Counted from the stretch's first letter, positions 1 through 6,329 are shown. The stretch: DNA of 18,173 nt from CAYWFP01 sp964457365 (GCA_964457365.1 CAYWFP010000083.1:1-18173); one strand, 5' to 3'. Numbers and translations are program-made. The notes: generated by a model from the letters alone, not told the origin.

Positions 1-63
1 GTCTTCCGCCGGGTGCGGGACGAGATCAAGGCGAAGCTGGAGGAATGGCTGCGCGATGCGTAA
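1..63 (+). CDS. C-terminal tail of a truncated gene, possibly an ArsC/LMW phosphatase-type protein
   Basis: The window opens inside a plus-strand reading frame that runs 20 codons to a TAA at 61-63. The tail (ending EEWLRDA) is a charged amphipathic helix. Its FRRVRDEI stretch resembles the last helix of thioredoxin-coupled arsenate reductases and low-molecular-weight tyrosine phosphatases. That is a resemblance from memory over a very short segment, so the identity is weak. That a real gene ends here is more likely, because the islet starts directly after it. The catalytic P-loop that would settle the question lies outside the window. Confidence 0.4.
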   Translation, partial: VFRRVRDEIKAKLEEWLRDA

Positions 64-68
64 CGAGC

Positions 69-93
69 GTGGGCCGCGCGGGCTTTTCTTTCA
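69..93 (+). terminator. weak intrinsic-terminator-like hairpin
   Basis: Just after the stop at 61-63 there is a short GC hairpin (GCC, five-base loop, GGC) followed directly by a T-rich tract (TTTTCTTTC). The stem is only about three base pairs, so this is a poor terminator by sequence. Position is the main support. Confidence 0.25.
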
Positions 94-108
94 ACGATCC
101 GATCAAAG

Positions 109-138
109 GCTAAAGGCCTCCGATAGAAGTTGCCGATA
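109..138. repeat. 30-bp direct repeat, left copy
   Basis: The 30 bases starting GCTAAAGGC and ending CGATA recur in the same orientation at 1443-1472 with 26 of 30 positions identical (differences at repeat positions 10, 15, 18 and 25). This copy lies about 30-40 bp before the transposase-like fragment, so it may be the left end of that insertion sequence. It may instead be a dispersed short repeat at the islet boundary. Confidence 0.6.
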
Positions 139-168
139 TAGGGGTAGGTTCGGATATTTCTTGATGAG

Positions 169-681
169 ATGATCTCCGCTATGCCAACCCCCTGGCCATT
201 GAATACCGCGTTCAAGAAAGTGGAATTGGAGGTTGAAGACCGCACCTGTCCGGTTTGTGGTCGCAAGATGCATGTGTGCGATCATCGGCACCATCGGATT
301 CACACATTCGAGGGACCGGTGCATCTGTTGATGCGTCTTGTACGTTGCCCGGATGCGGAGTGTCCGAGTCATCATCGCACTTTCAGCCCGGACTCCGAGT
401 ACAGCATTACCATGCCGTGGTGGATGATCGACTGGAAAATCTTTGCCTGGATTGGGCATCGTCGATTTGCCCGGCATTGGTCTGTGTCTCAGATTCGCGG
501 GGAACTTTCGGACGCTTATCAGATCGATCTGTCCGATGACGCTATCGAGAATTCGATCCGTCGGTATCGGACGATGTTGGCGGCGCGCGAGCAGGATCCG
601 GAGCTTCTGACCCAGGCGTATGGCGATGTGGAAGACTTGGTCCTTTTTCACGAAGGCGGCTGTAACGGAGGGAGGCCGTAG
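169..681 (+). pseudogene. N-terminal fragment of a transposase-like protein, truncated
   Basis: The frame encodes up to 170 residues (ATG at 169 or 181). It has a zinc-ribbon-like front: Cys27, Cys30, Cys60 and Cys65, with a HxxHH cluster between. A basic, tryptophan-rich middle follows, then a segment ending near DVEDLVL. This arrangement recalls the N-terminal region of a family of bacterial transposases in which DVEDLVL leads into the first catalytic-core strand; the DDE core itself is absent. From about base 646 the reading frame enters a palindrome-rich repeat (646 to about 805), and residues after Leu159 look like read-through of that repeat. I therefore read it as a broken mobile-element gene, probably non-functional. 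The transposase assignment is recognition from memory. A small zinc-ribbon DNA-binding protein is the alternative. Confidence 0.55.
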
Positions 682-805
682 GCCGATCGTAGTTACAGCC
701 GCGTGCGCCGCCTTCTCATCCCGCCAGGATTCTGCGGGCGCGGCCTGCCCAGTAGGCCGCCGACGGCATCTGGGACGAAATGGTATCTCTGCGTGTTCGG
801 CTGGC
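646..805. repeat. palindrome-rich repeat unit that interrupts the transposase-like gene
   Basis: Three hairpins lie in a row. The first has perfect 11-bp arms at 656-666 and 692-702 (GCGGCTGTAAC and its complement), with GGCC-GTA-GGCC inside the loop. The second is at 720-738: CCCG and CAG pair with CTG and CGGG around one bulged C and a GATT loop. The third, at 740-760, has perfect 7-bp arms (GCGGCCT/AGGCCGC). No convincing gene spans the stretch. Such stacked palindromes are typical of dispersed extragenic repeats that can fold in RNA or single-stranded DNA. The outer limits are estimates: the left is where transposase similarity stops, the right is before the next element. Confidence 0.55.
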
Positions 806-814
806 ACTTCGAGA

Positions 815-919
815 TACTAACCGCGCCCCTAAATACCTTGCAGACAACCCGTCGATAGTGCCTGATTTGCTGCTTCTCCGGTCACCGCGGGCGCAATGTA
901 TTTAATGGCGCGGTTAGTA
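815..919. mobile_element. 105-bp MITE-like element with terminal inverted repeats
   Basis: The ends are perfect 13-bp inverted repeats, TACTAACCGCGCC at 815-827 and its complement at 907-919. Two mismatched bases follow inward, then a further perfect 7-bp inverted match (TAAATAC at 830-836, GTATTTA at 898-904). The core is non-coding. The flanks read AGA at 812-814 and AGA at 920-922, a possible 3-bp target duplication, though this is short enough to be chance. Size and structure suggest a non-autonomous mobile element or a large hairpin. No transposase with matching ends is visible in the window. Confidence 0.55.
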
Positions 920-924
920 AGAGA

Positions 925-953
925 TGTGGTCTATGTCGTGTCGTAATGATAAT
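925..953 (+). promoter_or_regulatory. possible promoter for the GspG-like gene
   Basis: A GATAAT box at 948-953 lies 17 bp after a poor -35 candidate, TGTGGT at 925-930. The gene starts at about 1010, leaving a leader of about 50 bases. Only the -10 is convincing. Confidence 0.3.
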
Positions 954-1009
954 AAGGCACACAACAATGAGGTCAACCGGACCTGTTACCTCTGACGTTG
1001 GGGCATGAG

Positions 1010-1447
1010 ATGAAGAAGATAATCATTGGCATAGTTGTGTTGATCGCGCTGGCCGCTGGTGGTCTCTGGTGGTTTCAGACGATGTCAATGCCGGTCTTCT
1101 TTGCCGAAGATGCCGTCCAAGTTCTTGCGTATGCAGCCAGCGATATGTTCCACAGTAATCCGGCCACCACACAGGATAAATTGGATCAGATGATCAAGTC
1201 ACAGCATGAAGCCAGCAACATCAACCTCAAGATTGATCCAAACGGCAAAGCCGTTGATCCTTTTGGAACAGCCTTCCGTGTTCAGCATCTGGTCGACTCT
1301 GGGAAATCAGTCACCACCGTAACGAGTGCCGGACCAGATCGCCAATTCGGAACCGGAGACGATATCAATTTCAAACACGAAAGAGAAACGGAGCCCCAAC
1401 AATCTCCTGGAGGCAACAGCCTAATACTACAACGCCAGAATCGCTAA
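1010..1447 (+). CDS. small membrane-anchored protein with a GspG-like C-terminal motif
   Basis: The protein has 145 residues from ATG 1010; an in-frame TTG at 998 would add four. Residues 3-22 form one hydrophobic helix (IIIGIVVLIALAAGGLW), a signal anchor or uncleaved signal peptide. The C-terminal part has DPFGTAFRV near residues 83-91 and SAGPDRQFGTGDDI near 106-119. This closely follows the end of type II secretion major pseudopilins (GspG), where DPWG and GPDG..GT.DDI carry the calcium-binding loop. A prepilin peptidase site (G then F/M plus E at +5) is not apparent, so it is pseudopilin-like rather than a standard GspG. No other secretion gene is nearby. Base composition is clearly lower in GC than the surrounding core genes, consistent with acquired DNA. 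Upstream Shine-Dalgarno support is weak for either start. Confidence 0.6.
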   Translation: MKKIIIGIVVLIALAAGGLWWFQTMSMPVFFAEDAVQVLAYAASDMFHSNPATTQDKLDQMIKSQHEASNINLKIDPNGKAVDPFGTAFRVQHLVDSGKSVTTVTSAGPDRQFGTGDDINFKHERETEPQQSPGGNSLILQRQNR

Positions 1448-1472
1448 AGGCATCCGGTAAAAGTTGACGATA
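1443..1472. repeat. 30-bp direct repeat, right copy
   Basis: This is the second copy of the repeat at 109-138, same orientation, 26 of 30 bases identical. It starts at the very end of the GspG-like gene, overlapping its stop codon, so that gene's last codons abut the repeat. Sequence after the copy does not match sequence after the first copy. Confidence 0.6.
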
Positions 1473-1714
1473 ACTCTTCTGTAGGCATAACTTTACCCTG
1501 CTTTCAGAAGAGGAGCATCCGGGACGGTGTTCAGACAACGACACCACTCGGGATCGCTCAGCCAGGGGGTGGTCTCGACGCCGACAGGGGCAACCCGTAT
1601 GTGTAGCCGGTCTCGTTCCATGCATCATCTGCCGGCAGGCGCCTGGGTCACGGTTGAGGTTTTTTCTGAATTTATTTTTGGACGGGTCCTAAGAAGAAAG
1701 GAAGGGCGGCGTGG
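1448..1714. other. 267-bp non-coding stretch before recN's 3' end
   Basis: It contains the rest of the direct repeat, an 8-bp inverted repeat (CTCTTCTG at 1474-1481, CAGAAGAG at 1505-1512) and a perfect 10-bp palindrome, CAGGCGCCTG, at 1636-1645. A T-rich patch follows at about 1659-1679. No terminator for recN on the minus strand is evident. Open frames across it lack supporting starts and similarity. Confidence 0.4.
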
Positions 1715-3397
1715 TCACGACCCGGCGTTATCGAGGAGTTCCTCGGCCTGCTTGCGCGTCGTTCGCGTGGCCGACTTGCCGCGGATCATTTCCGCGATCT
1801 CCTCGATGCGGGCTTTTCCTGTCAGATTGGCGATTGTGGCGACGGTTCGCTTCTTCTCTATGTGCTTCTCGACTTTCAAGTGCACCGTTGCGGCCGCGGC
1901 GATCTGCGGCAAATGGGTGATGGCGATGACCTGTCGCGTCGCGGCGAGCGACTTCAGCTTGTTCGCTATAACATCACCTAGGCGGCTGCCAATGCCGGCG
2001 TCGATCTCGTCGAAGAACAACGTCGGGGGGCAATGCACCTGCGAGAGCGCCGCTTTCAGCGCCAGCATCGCGCGCGAGGCTTCACCGCCCGAGGCGGTCT
2101 CGGCAAGTGTCGACGCTGCTTCGCCCGGATTCGGCGCGATGCGAAAAGAGATCGTTTCCAGGCCGCCCGGACCCGCGCGCCGCAACAGATTCTCCGGCGG
2201 CTCGTCCCCGTTCCAGAGCGGAGCGAGCTCGATGGTGAAATTGGCCGCCGGCATCTCCAACGCGGCCAGTTCTTCATTGACGGCCTGCGCGAGTCTCTTC
2301 GCCGCTTGCGCTCGATTCTTCCGCAGGGCCATCCCCGTCTCGCGCAACTCGGAGCAGCGTGTCGTCAATTCTCCTGAGATGGTGGCGGTATCGTTTTCCC
2401 ATGCCGCCAACTCCGCCGCTTCCTTCTGCAACTTCGCTTCACGCTCGGGGATCTCGGCAACCTCGCAGCCCAGTCGCCGCGCCAGACGTTTCAAAGTTTC
2501 TGCCCGTTCGATCGTCGCCTCCAACGCGCCGGGTTCGGCTTCGATCTCGTCGAGCACCCCGCGATAGCTTCGCGCGGCTTCTTCCACCAGCGTCGCAGCT
2601 TCCTGCACCATGCTCAGCGCTTCCGTCAGCGTGGGGCTGTCCGCGGCCACCTCCTCGGTTTCGCGTGCCAGTCCGCCGAGGGCGTCATAGAGCGGCGCGT
2701 CGCCTTCGTACAGCGTATCTACCGCTTTGGCCGCGAGTTGTCGGATTGTCTCGGCGTTGGAGAGAAAGCGGATGCGTTCCTCGAGTTGCGGGTCGGTCTC
2801 CGGGTCGAAAGACACACCCTCGATCCCGGCGAGTTGATGCCGCACCTCCGCCAATTGTCGGCGCACGCGTTCGCGCTCGACATCGCCCGCCTCGATCCGT
2901 CGCAGCAGCGATGCGGCCGACTGGAAGGCTTCGGAAAAGCGCGCGATTTCGTCTTCAAGCCGACCGTAACGATCGAGCAGTACCCGCTGATAGGTCGGGT
3001 CGACCAGCCGCGTGTGCTCGTTCTGCGCGGCCATGTCCACCAACCGTTCGGACAGCGGCTTGATCGCAGCGGCGCTCGCAGGTCGGCCTTGCACGCTCAG
3101 GCGGCTGGGTTTCTCGCGTTGAAGCAGTCGTTCGAAGAGGACTTCACCGTCTTCGTCGGCACCTAGTTCTTCACCGAGCTTTCTATCCGGGCGAAAAAGC
3201 GCCCGGATGCGGGTTTCGTCCGCGCCTTGCCGAAATGCTTCGCCGGTGGCGCGCGCTCCCAGCGCCAAGCCGAGCGCGCCCGCGAGCAGGCTTTTTCCGG
3301 CGCCGGTTTCGCCACTGATCACGTTCAAGCCCGGCCCGAAACGCAAGGCGGCTTGCGTAAAGAGAACGTAATTTTCCAGATACAGCTCCTCGAGCAC
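1715..3397 (-). CDS. recN: DNA repair protein RecN
   Basis: RecN is an SMC-like ATPase acting early in double-strand break repair. From the GTG at 3395-3397 the protein has 560 residues, close to the usual length of about 555. Residues 1-50 carry the N-terminal half of the ATPase, including Walker A GETGAGKS at about 29-36. A long charged coiled-coil region fills the middle. The C-terminal half has Walker B (LFFDE, Asp463-Glu464), the DAGIG loop and ITHLPQIA, all typical of RecN. I prefer GTG 3397 because GGAAGG lies nine bases upstream and the product begins MLEELYLENYVL, matching RecN N-termini. The earlier ATGs (3433, 3418) lack a ribosome site, and 3433 sits inside the likely -10. It diverges from the cysteine-rich gene at 3542. 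Confidence 0.93.
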   Translation of the reverse strand: MLEELYLENYVLFTQAALRFGPGLNVISGETGAGKSLLAGALGLALGARATGEAFRQGADETRIRALFRPDRKLGEELGADEDGEVLFERLLQREKPSRLSVQGRPASAAAIKPLSERLVDMAAQNEHTRLVDPTYQRVLLDRYGRLEDEIARFSEAFQSAASLLRRIEAGDVERERVRRQLAEVRHQLAGIEGVSFDPETDPQLEERIRFLSNAETIRQLAAKAVDTLYEGDAPLYDALGGLARETEEVAADSPTLTEALSMVQEAATLVEEAARSYRGVLDEIEAEPGALEATIERAETLKRLARRLGCEVAEIPEREAKLQKEAAELAAWENDTATISGELTTRCSELRETGMALRKNRAQAAKRLAQAVNEELAALEMPAANFTIELAPLWNGDEPPENLLRRAGPGGLETISFRIAPNPGEAASTLAETASGGEASRAMLALKAALSQVHCPPTLFFDEIDAGIGSRLGDVIANKLKSLAATRQVIAITHLPQIAAAATVHLKVEKHIEKKRTVATIANLTGKARIEEIAEMIRGKSATRTTRKQAEELLDNAGS

Positions 3398-3431
3398 GCC
3401 AGCCCGCCTTCCGAACATTGTTGAAACATGC

Positions 3432-3460
3432 ATTGGACGTCATGTGCGCGTCTGTGTCAA
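3432..3460 (-). promoter_or_regulatory. recN promoter
   Basis: Read on the minus strand, a perfect TTGACA (3460-3455) is followed 17 bp later by TCCAAT (3437-3432), 4 of 6 to the -10 consensus. Transcription would start near 3425 and give a leader of about 28 bases to GTG 3397. The -35 lies inside the palindrome at 3447-3466. Confidence 0.55.
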
Positions 3461-3466
3461 GACGCG
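3447..3466. promoter_or_regulatory. 7+7 bp palindrome over the recN -35, candidate operator
   Basis: CGCGTCT (3447-3453) and AGACGCG (3460-3466) are perfect inverted repeats separated by six bases. The site covers the TTGACA of the recN promoter and ends 14 bp before the -35 of the divergent gene, so a bound repressor could block recN and perhaps affect both genes. recN is commonly LexA-controlled, but this matches neither the E. coli (CTGT-N8-ACAG) nor the Bacillus (GAAC-N4-GTTC) box. Assignment to LexA would be a guess. Confidence 0.45.
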
Positions 3467-3479
3467 GTTCGCTTTTGGG

Positions 3480-3508
3480 TTGACGGTTTGGCTTGGCCCA
3501 TATATAGT
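3480..3508 (+). promoter_or_regulatory. sigma70-type promoter for the cysteine-rich secreted protein
   Basis: TTGACG (3480-3485), a 17-bp spacer and TATAGT (3503-3508) form a near-consensus promoter. Transcription would begin near 3515, with GGGAGG at 3532-3537 as the ribosome site ahead of ATG 3542. Confidence 0.7.
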
Positions 3509-3541
3509 ATAAGAAGACGGTGGTTTTTTCCGGGAGGCGAA

Positions 3542-4681
3542 ATGATGCATACCCAGATGGTCCGACGCATTTTCTCTGCTTTTCTCTTCGGCGCCTGTCT
3601 GGCGACGCTGGTGGCTTGGGCTGGCGAAGAACTCGCCATGGAGGATTGCGGACGTTGCGGGAATACCGGATATGAACACTGCTTCGCTTGTGGCGGCACG
3701 GGGGTCAGCCGTAACGCCATGGTCACCTGTCCCGTTTGCGACGGCGCGGGCGAACTTGATTGCAACGAGTGCAACGAAGAAGGCAAGATCAAGTGCCGCA
3801 AGTGTCGTATGCGCGTTATCGAAGTCAAGGGCAAGACCAAGCGCGCCCCCGCCGTGATCAATCCGGCCTGGCGCAAGTGGTACAAGGATTGGGGGCCGCA
3901 CGCGCGCATCACCGACTTCTCAAAACGCCCCGAGGAGCCGGAGAAATACGTTCTCTGCATCTTCTGCGAAGGCACCGGCTGGCGGACCTGCCCCGAATGT
4001 GGCGGTGACAAGAAGAAGGAATGCAAGCGCTGCAAGGGCGAGGGCGAAACCCGCGGTCTCGGGCCCTGCCCGGATTGCAAGGGCTACGGCAAGGCTCCGT
4101 GCCAGCTTTGCGCGCGTCTGGACGGCATAGAGGATTACACCGCCTACCAGACACTCGAGCAGTGCCGCAAGGAAAAGATTCTCGACGCGAAAGCGTATTA
4201 CGGCACTTTGCGGACTCTGGTCTGGGAGATCAAGAACGGCCAGCGCAGCTTCCAGGACGACTGGCAGCGCGGGCAGGACCTCCTCGTGGCCAAAGAGAAC
4301 GGCGAATTGGTTGCCGATGCGGGCAAGACGCTGGGCGAGAAGGAACTGGAGAAGCGCACCACGGGCAAGACAACTCCCGACACGAAGCCGACGGCCGAGG
4401 AGAGCACCGCCGCCGCCGCGGTGATGGCCAAGTATGACGAGCATGGCCGCGAAGTCAAGAAGCTCGGCGACTACGTGGCCAACCTCGGCAAGGGCGCCGC
4501 GCTCAAGGATTACCGTCACCGCGTGCGCGACCTGGGTCTGCCCGACGAGGCGGTGGGCGAGATGGAGTCGGCGTGCGCCGGCGAGAACAAGCGCGTCCAG
4601 GAATACGTGCAGCTCAAGCAGGCATTCCGCAACGGAGAGATCGACTACGACGAATATCGCCAAGCCATCGGGGATTTGTAG
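3542..4681 (+). CDS. secreted DnaJ-type zinc-finger protein with ten CxxC pairs
   Basis: The protein has 379 residues. ATG 3542 is chosen because GGGAGG precedes it and a signal peptide follows at once (basic MVRR, hydrophobic 10-27, likely cleavage AWA|GEE). Frame upstream of this start overlaps the promoter. The mature protein has ten CxxC pairs in two blocks of five: Cys36, 47, 63, 74 and 85, and Cys139, 150, 161, 176 and 187 (first Cys of each pair). Many are followed by G-T-G or G-x-G as in the DnaJ/Hsp40 cysteine-rich domain (CxxCxGxG). There is no J domain or client-binding domain. A linker rich in basic and aromatic residues separates the blocks, and residues from about 200 on are largely helical and charged, possibly coiled coil. 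Likely a zinc-binding exported protein; a scaffold or redox role is unproven. It converges on the 72-aa gene with three bases between stops. Confidence 0.75.
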   Translation: MMHTQMVRRIFSAFLFGACLATLVAWAGEELAMEDCGRCGNTGYEHCFACGGTGVSRNAMVTCPVCDGAGELDCNECNEEGKIKCRKCRMRVIEVKGKTKRAPAVINPAWRKWYKDWGPHARITDFSKRPEEPEKYVLCIFCEGTGWRTCPECGGDKKKECKRCKGEGETRGLGPCPDCKGYGKAPCQLCARLDGIEDYTAYQTLEQCRKEKILDAKAYYGTLRTLVWEIKNGQRSFQDDWQRGQDLLVAKENGELVADAGKTLGEKELEKRTTGKTTPDTKPTAEESTAAAAVMAKYDEHGREVKKLGDYVANLGKGAALKDYRHRVRDLGLPDEAVGEMESACAGENKRVQEYVQLKQAFRNGEIDYDEYRQAIGDL

Positions 4682-4684
4682 GGA

Positions 4685-4903
4685 TTAGACCAACTCTGCC
4701 AACCTCCCGTGCCACGCGCAGCTTGCGCAGGCGATCTCCGCTTCGTCAAGATCGCTCGGCGGCGTGGACGATGTTCCGCCGCGCGGCACGACCGAGCCGT
4801 TTCTGCTGATACGGAAGAAGAGCAGTCCGTCTCCGTGCTTGATATAGAAGCGCGCGCTCCCGCAGTTGGGGCAGTACAGCCAATTGCCGGGCGAAACGGT
4901 CAC
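4685..4903 (-). CDS. 72-aa zinc-ribbon protein coupled to uvrC
   Basis: A short frame starts at GTG 4901-4903, which overlaps the uvrC stop (GTGA), and ends in TAA at 4685-4687. GGAGA lies a few bases upstream inside the uvrC end, so translation is probably coupled. The product begins MTVSPGNWLYCPNCGS and carries CPNC at residues 11-14 and CASCAWHG at 59-66. This four-cysteine set would hold one zinc, around a hydrophobic beta-like stretch (LLFFRIS) and a Ser/Thr/Pro linker. I do not recognise a named family. It could be a small DNA- or protein-binding partner of UvrC, or merely a passenger in the operon. Because it overlaps larger spurious frames it is easily missed in automated annotation. 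Confidence 0.75.
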   Translation of the reverse strand: MTVSPGNWLYCPNCGSARFYIKHGDGLLFFRISRNGSVVPRGGTSSTPPSDLDEAEIACASCAWHGRLAELV

Positions 4904-6252
4904 TTCTTCTCTCCGAACATCGTCTTGCGACGCAGGATATGGTGGTAATGCTGGGCGAAGCGGTGCGCTTCGTCGCGGACATACATCAGCAGCTTCAACC
5001 CCGCGCTCCGCTTGGACAGCGGTACCGGCTCGGCTTCGCCCTCGCGGTACAGCGTCTCCTCTTTTTTCACCAGCGCCAGCAGCGCCCCGGGCTTGGCGCC
5101 GATGTCGCCGAGAGCCTTGGCGGCCATGGCGAGCTGCCCCTTGCCTCCATCGATGAGAACGATATCCGGCAGGGGTTTGCCCTCGCGCGCGAGCCGGCCG
5201 TATCGGCGGTTGACCACCTCGCGGATGCTGGCGAAGTCGTCCTGCCCTTCCACGGTTTCGATCCGGAATCGCCGGTAGCCGTCCTTGAAAGGCAGACCGT
5301 CGCGGAAGCTGACCAGCGAGCCGACCGTCTCCTGGCCCTGCAGGTTGGCGATGTCGATGCCTTCGATACACCGCGGCGGCTGCGGCAGTCTCAACGCCTC
5401 CTGCAGCGCCTCCAAACCGCGAGTCAGGTCGATAGACGGCGCCGCCGGGGCGAGCTGCGCGTCGAGCGCGGGCTGCTCGTGGATGCTCTCCAGCGACTGC
5501 ACCAAATCGCGCAGCGCCGCGGCGGATTCGAACTGCAATTTCCCGGCGGCCGCCCGCATCTCCTCGTTCAGGTCCTTGATGAGATCCTTCTTCTGCCCGG
5601 CGAGGAAGCGGCAAAGGCTGGCGATGCGCTTGCGGTACTCCTCCTTGCCGATGCGGCCGCAGCAGGCGCCGGCACAGCGGCCGATGTGGTAGTTCAGGCA
5701 CGCGCGCTGGTCGCGCCGCGGCTTGCTCCCGGCCTGCAACTGCCGGCTGCACATGCGGTAGCGGAAGATGCGCTGCAGCAGGTTCAAGGTCGCCCTAACG
5801 TCGCCGCCGCTGACGAAGGGACCGAACCAGCGGCTCTTGTTCTCGATCTTGCGCCACTTGACCAGGACGCGCGGGAAATCCTCCCCCATCGTCACCTCGA
5901 TATAGGGGTAGCGGTCCATGTCCTTGAGCATCATGTTATACTTGGGCTTCAGGTCCTTGATCAGCCGGCTCTCGTACAACAGCGCCTCGATCTCCGAGTC
6001 GGTCTCGACATAGTCGAAGTCGTGGATGTTCTCCACCAGCGCGACGGTCTTGGGAGTTTCGTCGCGGCCATGAAAGTAGGTCGTGACGCGTTTTTTCAGG
6101 TTCTTGGACTTGCCGACGTAGATCTCCGCGCCCGCTTCGTCCTTCATGATGTACACTCCCGGCGCGTCGGGCAGCGCCCTGGCTTTTTCGAGGAGGTGTG
6201 CGCGGAGGTTGTCGGGTGCGTCGGCCATGATCCATTCCAGGAGGCGCTCCAT
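4900..6252 (-). CDS. uvrC: excinuclease ABC subunit C, short form
   Basis: UvrC makes both incisions in nucleotide excision repair. The 450-residue product has the GIY-YIG domain (GVYIMK at 32-37, YVGKSKNLKKR at 45-55, ALLYESRLIK at 90-99). It has the cysteine cluster of the reported iron-sulfur site (Cys168, 185, 193, 197, plus 198) and a UVR motif binding UvrB (about 222-257). The RNase H-like 5' nuclease has GIDIANLQG (Asp300), DDFASIREV, LIDGGKGQ (Asp368) and RDEAHRF (Asp427/His430). Two parts found in ordinary UvrC of about 600 residues are missing: a central segment between UVR and nuclease domains, and the C-terminal double helix-hairpin-helix, since the protein stops about 20 residues after DEAHRF. 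All catalytic regions are intact, so it is probably functional. The start could instead be ATG 6228; neither has a strong ribosome site. Confidence 0.92.
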   Translation of the reverse strand: MERLLEWIMADAPDNLRAHLLEKARALPDAPGVYIMKDEAGAEIYVGKSKNLKKRVTTYFHGRDETPKTVALVENIHDFDYVETDSEIEALLYESRLIKDLKPKYNMMLKDMDRYPYIEVTMGEDFPRVLVKWRKIENKSRWFGPFVSGGDVRATLNLLQRIFRYRMCSRQLQAGSKPRRDQRACLNYHIGRCAGACCGRIGKEEYRKRIASLCRFLAGQKKDLIKDLNEEMRAAAGKLQFESAAALRDLVQSLESIHEQPALDAQLAPAAPSIDLTRGLEALQEALRLPQPPRCIEGIDIANLQGQETVGSLVSFRDGLPFKDGYRRFRIETVEGQDDFASIREVVNRRYGRLAREGKPLPDIVLIDGGKGQLAMAAKALGDIGAKPGALLALVKKEETLYREGEAEPVPLSKRSAGLKLLMYVRDEAHRFAQHYHHILRRKTMFGEKK

Positions 6253-6299
6253 GCCTCAAGGATAAACCCGGCTCCGGTCGGTTGCAAGCCCGGTTTGGC

Positions 6300-6329
6300 T
6301 TGACGCGCGGGAAGAAAACCGGCAAAGTA
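6300..6329 (+). promoter_or_regulatory. possible fabI promoter
   Basis: TTGACG at 6300-6305 is followed 17-18 bp later by only a weak -10 (CAAAGT or AAAGTA at 6323-6329). It overlaps the uvrC promoter on the other strand. The -35 resembles the good promoter at 3480, but the -10 is poor. Confidence 0.3.

Larger units (their letters stand above)
682..1009. other. gene-free stretch between the transposase fragment and the GspG-like gene
   Basis: It holds the rest of the palindromic repeat, the 105-bp inverted-repeat element, and about 90 bp upstream of the next gene. That last part contains a small inverted repeat at 970-984 (AGGTC, five-base loop, GACCT). I see no RNA gene and no credible coding frame. 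Confidence 0.5.

Noticed and set aside
103..807. A 234-codon minus-strand frame across the islet start
   Set aside because: It spans the direct repeat, the transposase-like fragment and the palindromic repeat. Its composition is basic and unstructured, so it looks like read-through of repeats.
815..919. Integron attC site
   Set aside because: The arm ends (CTAAC/GTTAG) recall attC R sites, but the outer bases do not fit RYYYAAC/GTTRRRY, the arms pair without the expected extrahelical bases, and no integrase or cassette array is present.
3447..3466. Classical LexA box upstream of recN
   Set aside because: The palindrome matches neither the E. coli nor the Bacillus LexA consensus, so it is reported only as a candidate operator.
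4939..6303. A 454-codon plus-strand frame
   Set aside because: Antisense to uvrC, whose catalytic motifs are intact.
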